A stretch of 64,000 nucleotides of DNA. Source: Albula goreensis. Lineage: Eukaryota > Chordata > Actinopteri > Albuliformes > Albulidae. The position numbers and the translations under genes were made by a program. The notes below the pieces were generated by a model. The model worked only from the letters and a program-made list of their open reading frames with translations, did not search any database and was not told the DNA's origin. Within the stretch, counting starts at the first letter, position 1, and each line of letters begins with the position of its first letter. The stretch covers positions 13,501,141-13,565,140 of the forward strand of contig CM040763.1 of NCBI GenBank assembly GCA_022829145.1, read 5' to 3'. Of the stretch, positions 63,103-64,000 are shown piece by piece.

Positions 63103-63404
63103 GTACGTATTCTGCATAATCACCGCTTAAAGGCACATTTTGACAGCCCACTTTTTTGCTTGATGTTTTTTTCATGTCTGCGTAGCAAATCACCCAACAC
63201 CTCCAATTTTTCCTCCCAACTTATGTATTCAGCCGGGTTTGCCTCTCGTATTAATTTTTATGACCTGGGATGTTGCATGTGTCTTGTTTTGTGTGTTCTT
63301 TTTTAGGATTTCCTTTTTTTTGCATTCTGGAAATGTTTTAATCCGAAGAGTGGAGGGAGAATTCCCTGCTGACAGTAATGTGTGCATTCTATTTGCAATT
63401 GCAG
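63103..63404 (+). other. pou4f2: pou4f2 intron 1 (302 bp)
   Basis: The intron begins GTACGTATT and ends in a pyrimidine-rich run and TTGCAATTGCAG. It interrupts the gene in phase 0 between Pro72 and Ser73, the position of the single conserved intron in vertebrate POU4 genes. It is AT-rich and contains stops in all plus-strand frames. In POU4F1 a short isoform starting in exon 2 is known. I see no clear promoter for one here. Confidence 0.95.
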
Positions 63405-64000
63405 AGCAATATATTCGGAGGTTTGGATGAGAGTTTGCTGGCGCGCGCTGAAGCTCTGGCAGCGGTGGATATAGTCTCTCAAACCAAAAGCCATCATCAC
63501 CCTCCTCATCACAGTCCTTTCAAGCCGGACGCGACGTACCACACCATGAACACTATCCCTTGTACCTCTTCCTCTTCCTCTTCCTCCTCCGTACCGATTT
63601 CGCACCCCTCTGCGCTGGCGGGCCACCACCACCACCACCACCATCACCACCACCACCAGCCTCACCAGGCTCTGGAGGGGGACCTGCTGGATCACATCAC
63701 CCCGGGTCTGGCGCTCGGGGCTATGGCGGGACCGGACGGATCTGTGGTCTCCACGCCGGCGCACCCTGCCCACATGGCGGGCATGAACCACATGCACCAG
63801 GCGGCCCTCAACATGGCCCACGCCCACGGGCTGTCCTCTCACATGGGGTGCATGAGCGACGTGGATGCCGATCCCAGGGACTTGGAAGCCTTCGCTGAGA
63901 GGTTTAAGCAGAGACGGATCAAACTCGGGGTAACCCAAGCGGATGTGGGATCAGCGTTGGCCAACCTAAAGATTCCAGGGGTTGGCTCGCTCAGCCAAAG
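63405..64000 (+). CDS. pou4f2: pou4f2 (Brn3b) exon 2, residues 73-270, truncated by window end
   Basis: Exon 2 opens with SNIFGGLDESLLARAEALAA (end of the POU-IV box, residues 73-92), then VDIVSQTKS and a His/Pro stretch. FKPDATYHTMNTIPCT follows, then a run of eight serines (127-134), VPISHPSAL, and eleven histidines (146-156). After that come GDLLDHI, PGLALGAMAGPDGSVVSTPA and DVDADPRDLEAFAERFKQRR. The POU-specific domain starts at about residue 225 and includes the GVTQADVGSALANLKIPGVG helices. The window cuts the codon for the serine after SLSQ, so the rest of that domain and the homeodomain lie downstream. The VVSTPA segment and MMMM start favour pou4f2 over pou4f1 and pou4f3, as does adjacency to slc10a7. 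Long frames on the other strand and in the +1 frame here are shadows of this GC-rich exon. Confidence 0.98.
63620..63658 (+). repeat. pou4f2: (CAC)n trinucleotide run encoding polyhistidine in pou4f2
   Basis: Eleven consecutive histidine codons (ten CAC and one CAT) in frame in pou4f2 exon 2. A polyhistidine tract at this position is a known feature of POU4F1 and POU4F2, and such tracts can direct proteins to nuclear speckles. The single CAT lowers slippage. Length variation between individuals is plausible. Confidence 0.95.

Noticed and set aside
63560..63898. 112-codon plus-strand frame within pou4f2 exon 2
   Set aside because: It is an out-of-frame shadow of the Ser, His and Gly codons in exon 2.
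63303..63938. 211-codon minus-strand open frame opposite pou4f2 exon 2
   Set aside because: It lies entirely antisense to a confidently identified exon. Its Arg/Val/His-rich composition is what the complement of GC-rich codons gives, and no family is recognisable.

Overview
The window looks like vertebrate nuclear DNA, most likely from a ray-finned (teleost-type) fish. It has short exons in long AT-rich introns with canonical GT-AG junctions, long CA/TG microsatellites, and tRNA-headed SINEs ending in the L2-type tail (GGATAAGGGCATCTGCTAAA) that is common in fish. Its Pou4f2 protein lacks the long glycine tracts of mammalian POU4F2. I cannot name the species from the sequence.

Only two protein-coding genes can be supported, and both are partial. 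On the minus strand, the first five coding exons of slc10a7 (an SLC10-family membrane protein) lie at 55804-55705, 54409-54327, 53237-53101, 51307-51232 and 32975-32937. They join in phase to give the first 145 residues, and the remaining exons must lie to the left of base 1. On the plus strand at the right edge, pou4f2 (Brn3b, a POU-homeodomain transcription factor) has exon 1 at 62887-63102, a 302 bp intron, and exon 2 from 63405 to the window end, where it is cut inside the POU-specific domain. The two genes are head to head, about 7 kb apart. As I recall, human SLC10A7 and POU4F2 on 4q31 have the same order and orientation.

Layout: 1-32936 is slc10a7 intron 5 (open on the left), 32976-51231 is intron 4 (18 kb), and 51308-55704 holds the three compact introns 3, 2 and 1. 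55805-62886 is the divergent intergenic region, and 62887-64000 is pou4f2. The introns hold microsatellites (including a large CA/TG complex at 33978-35080), two minisatellites (41 bp units at 14588-14830 and 45 bp units at 39526-39715), a polypurine tract (6050-6260), at least three SINE copies plus a tail fragment, and two long fold-back sequences (5024-5109 and 41407-41515). Between these are blocks of high-complexity sequence with many homeodomain-type TAAT cores. They look like conserved non-coding elements, although conservation cannot be measured here.

My reading (inference) is that slc10a7 is a housekeeping-type bystander whose long 3'-side introns carry developmental enhancers for neighbouring pou4f2. 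The observations most worth following up are the 5024-5109 hairpin, whose four transitions all become G-U pairs only on the slc10a7 transcript strand, and the dense CA/UG repeats around the 39-nt exon 5. No RNA genes of known families, CRISPR arrays or intact autonomous transposons were seen, and no previously undescribed protein system is supported.
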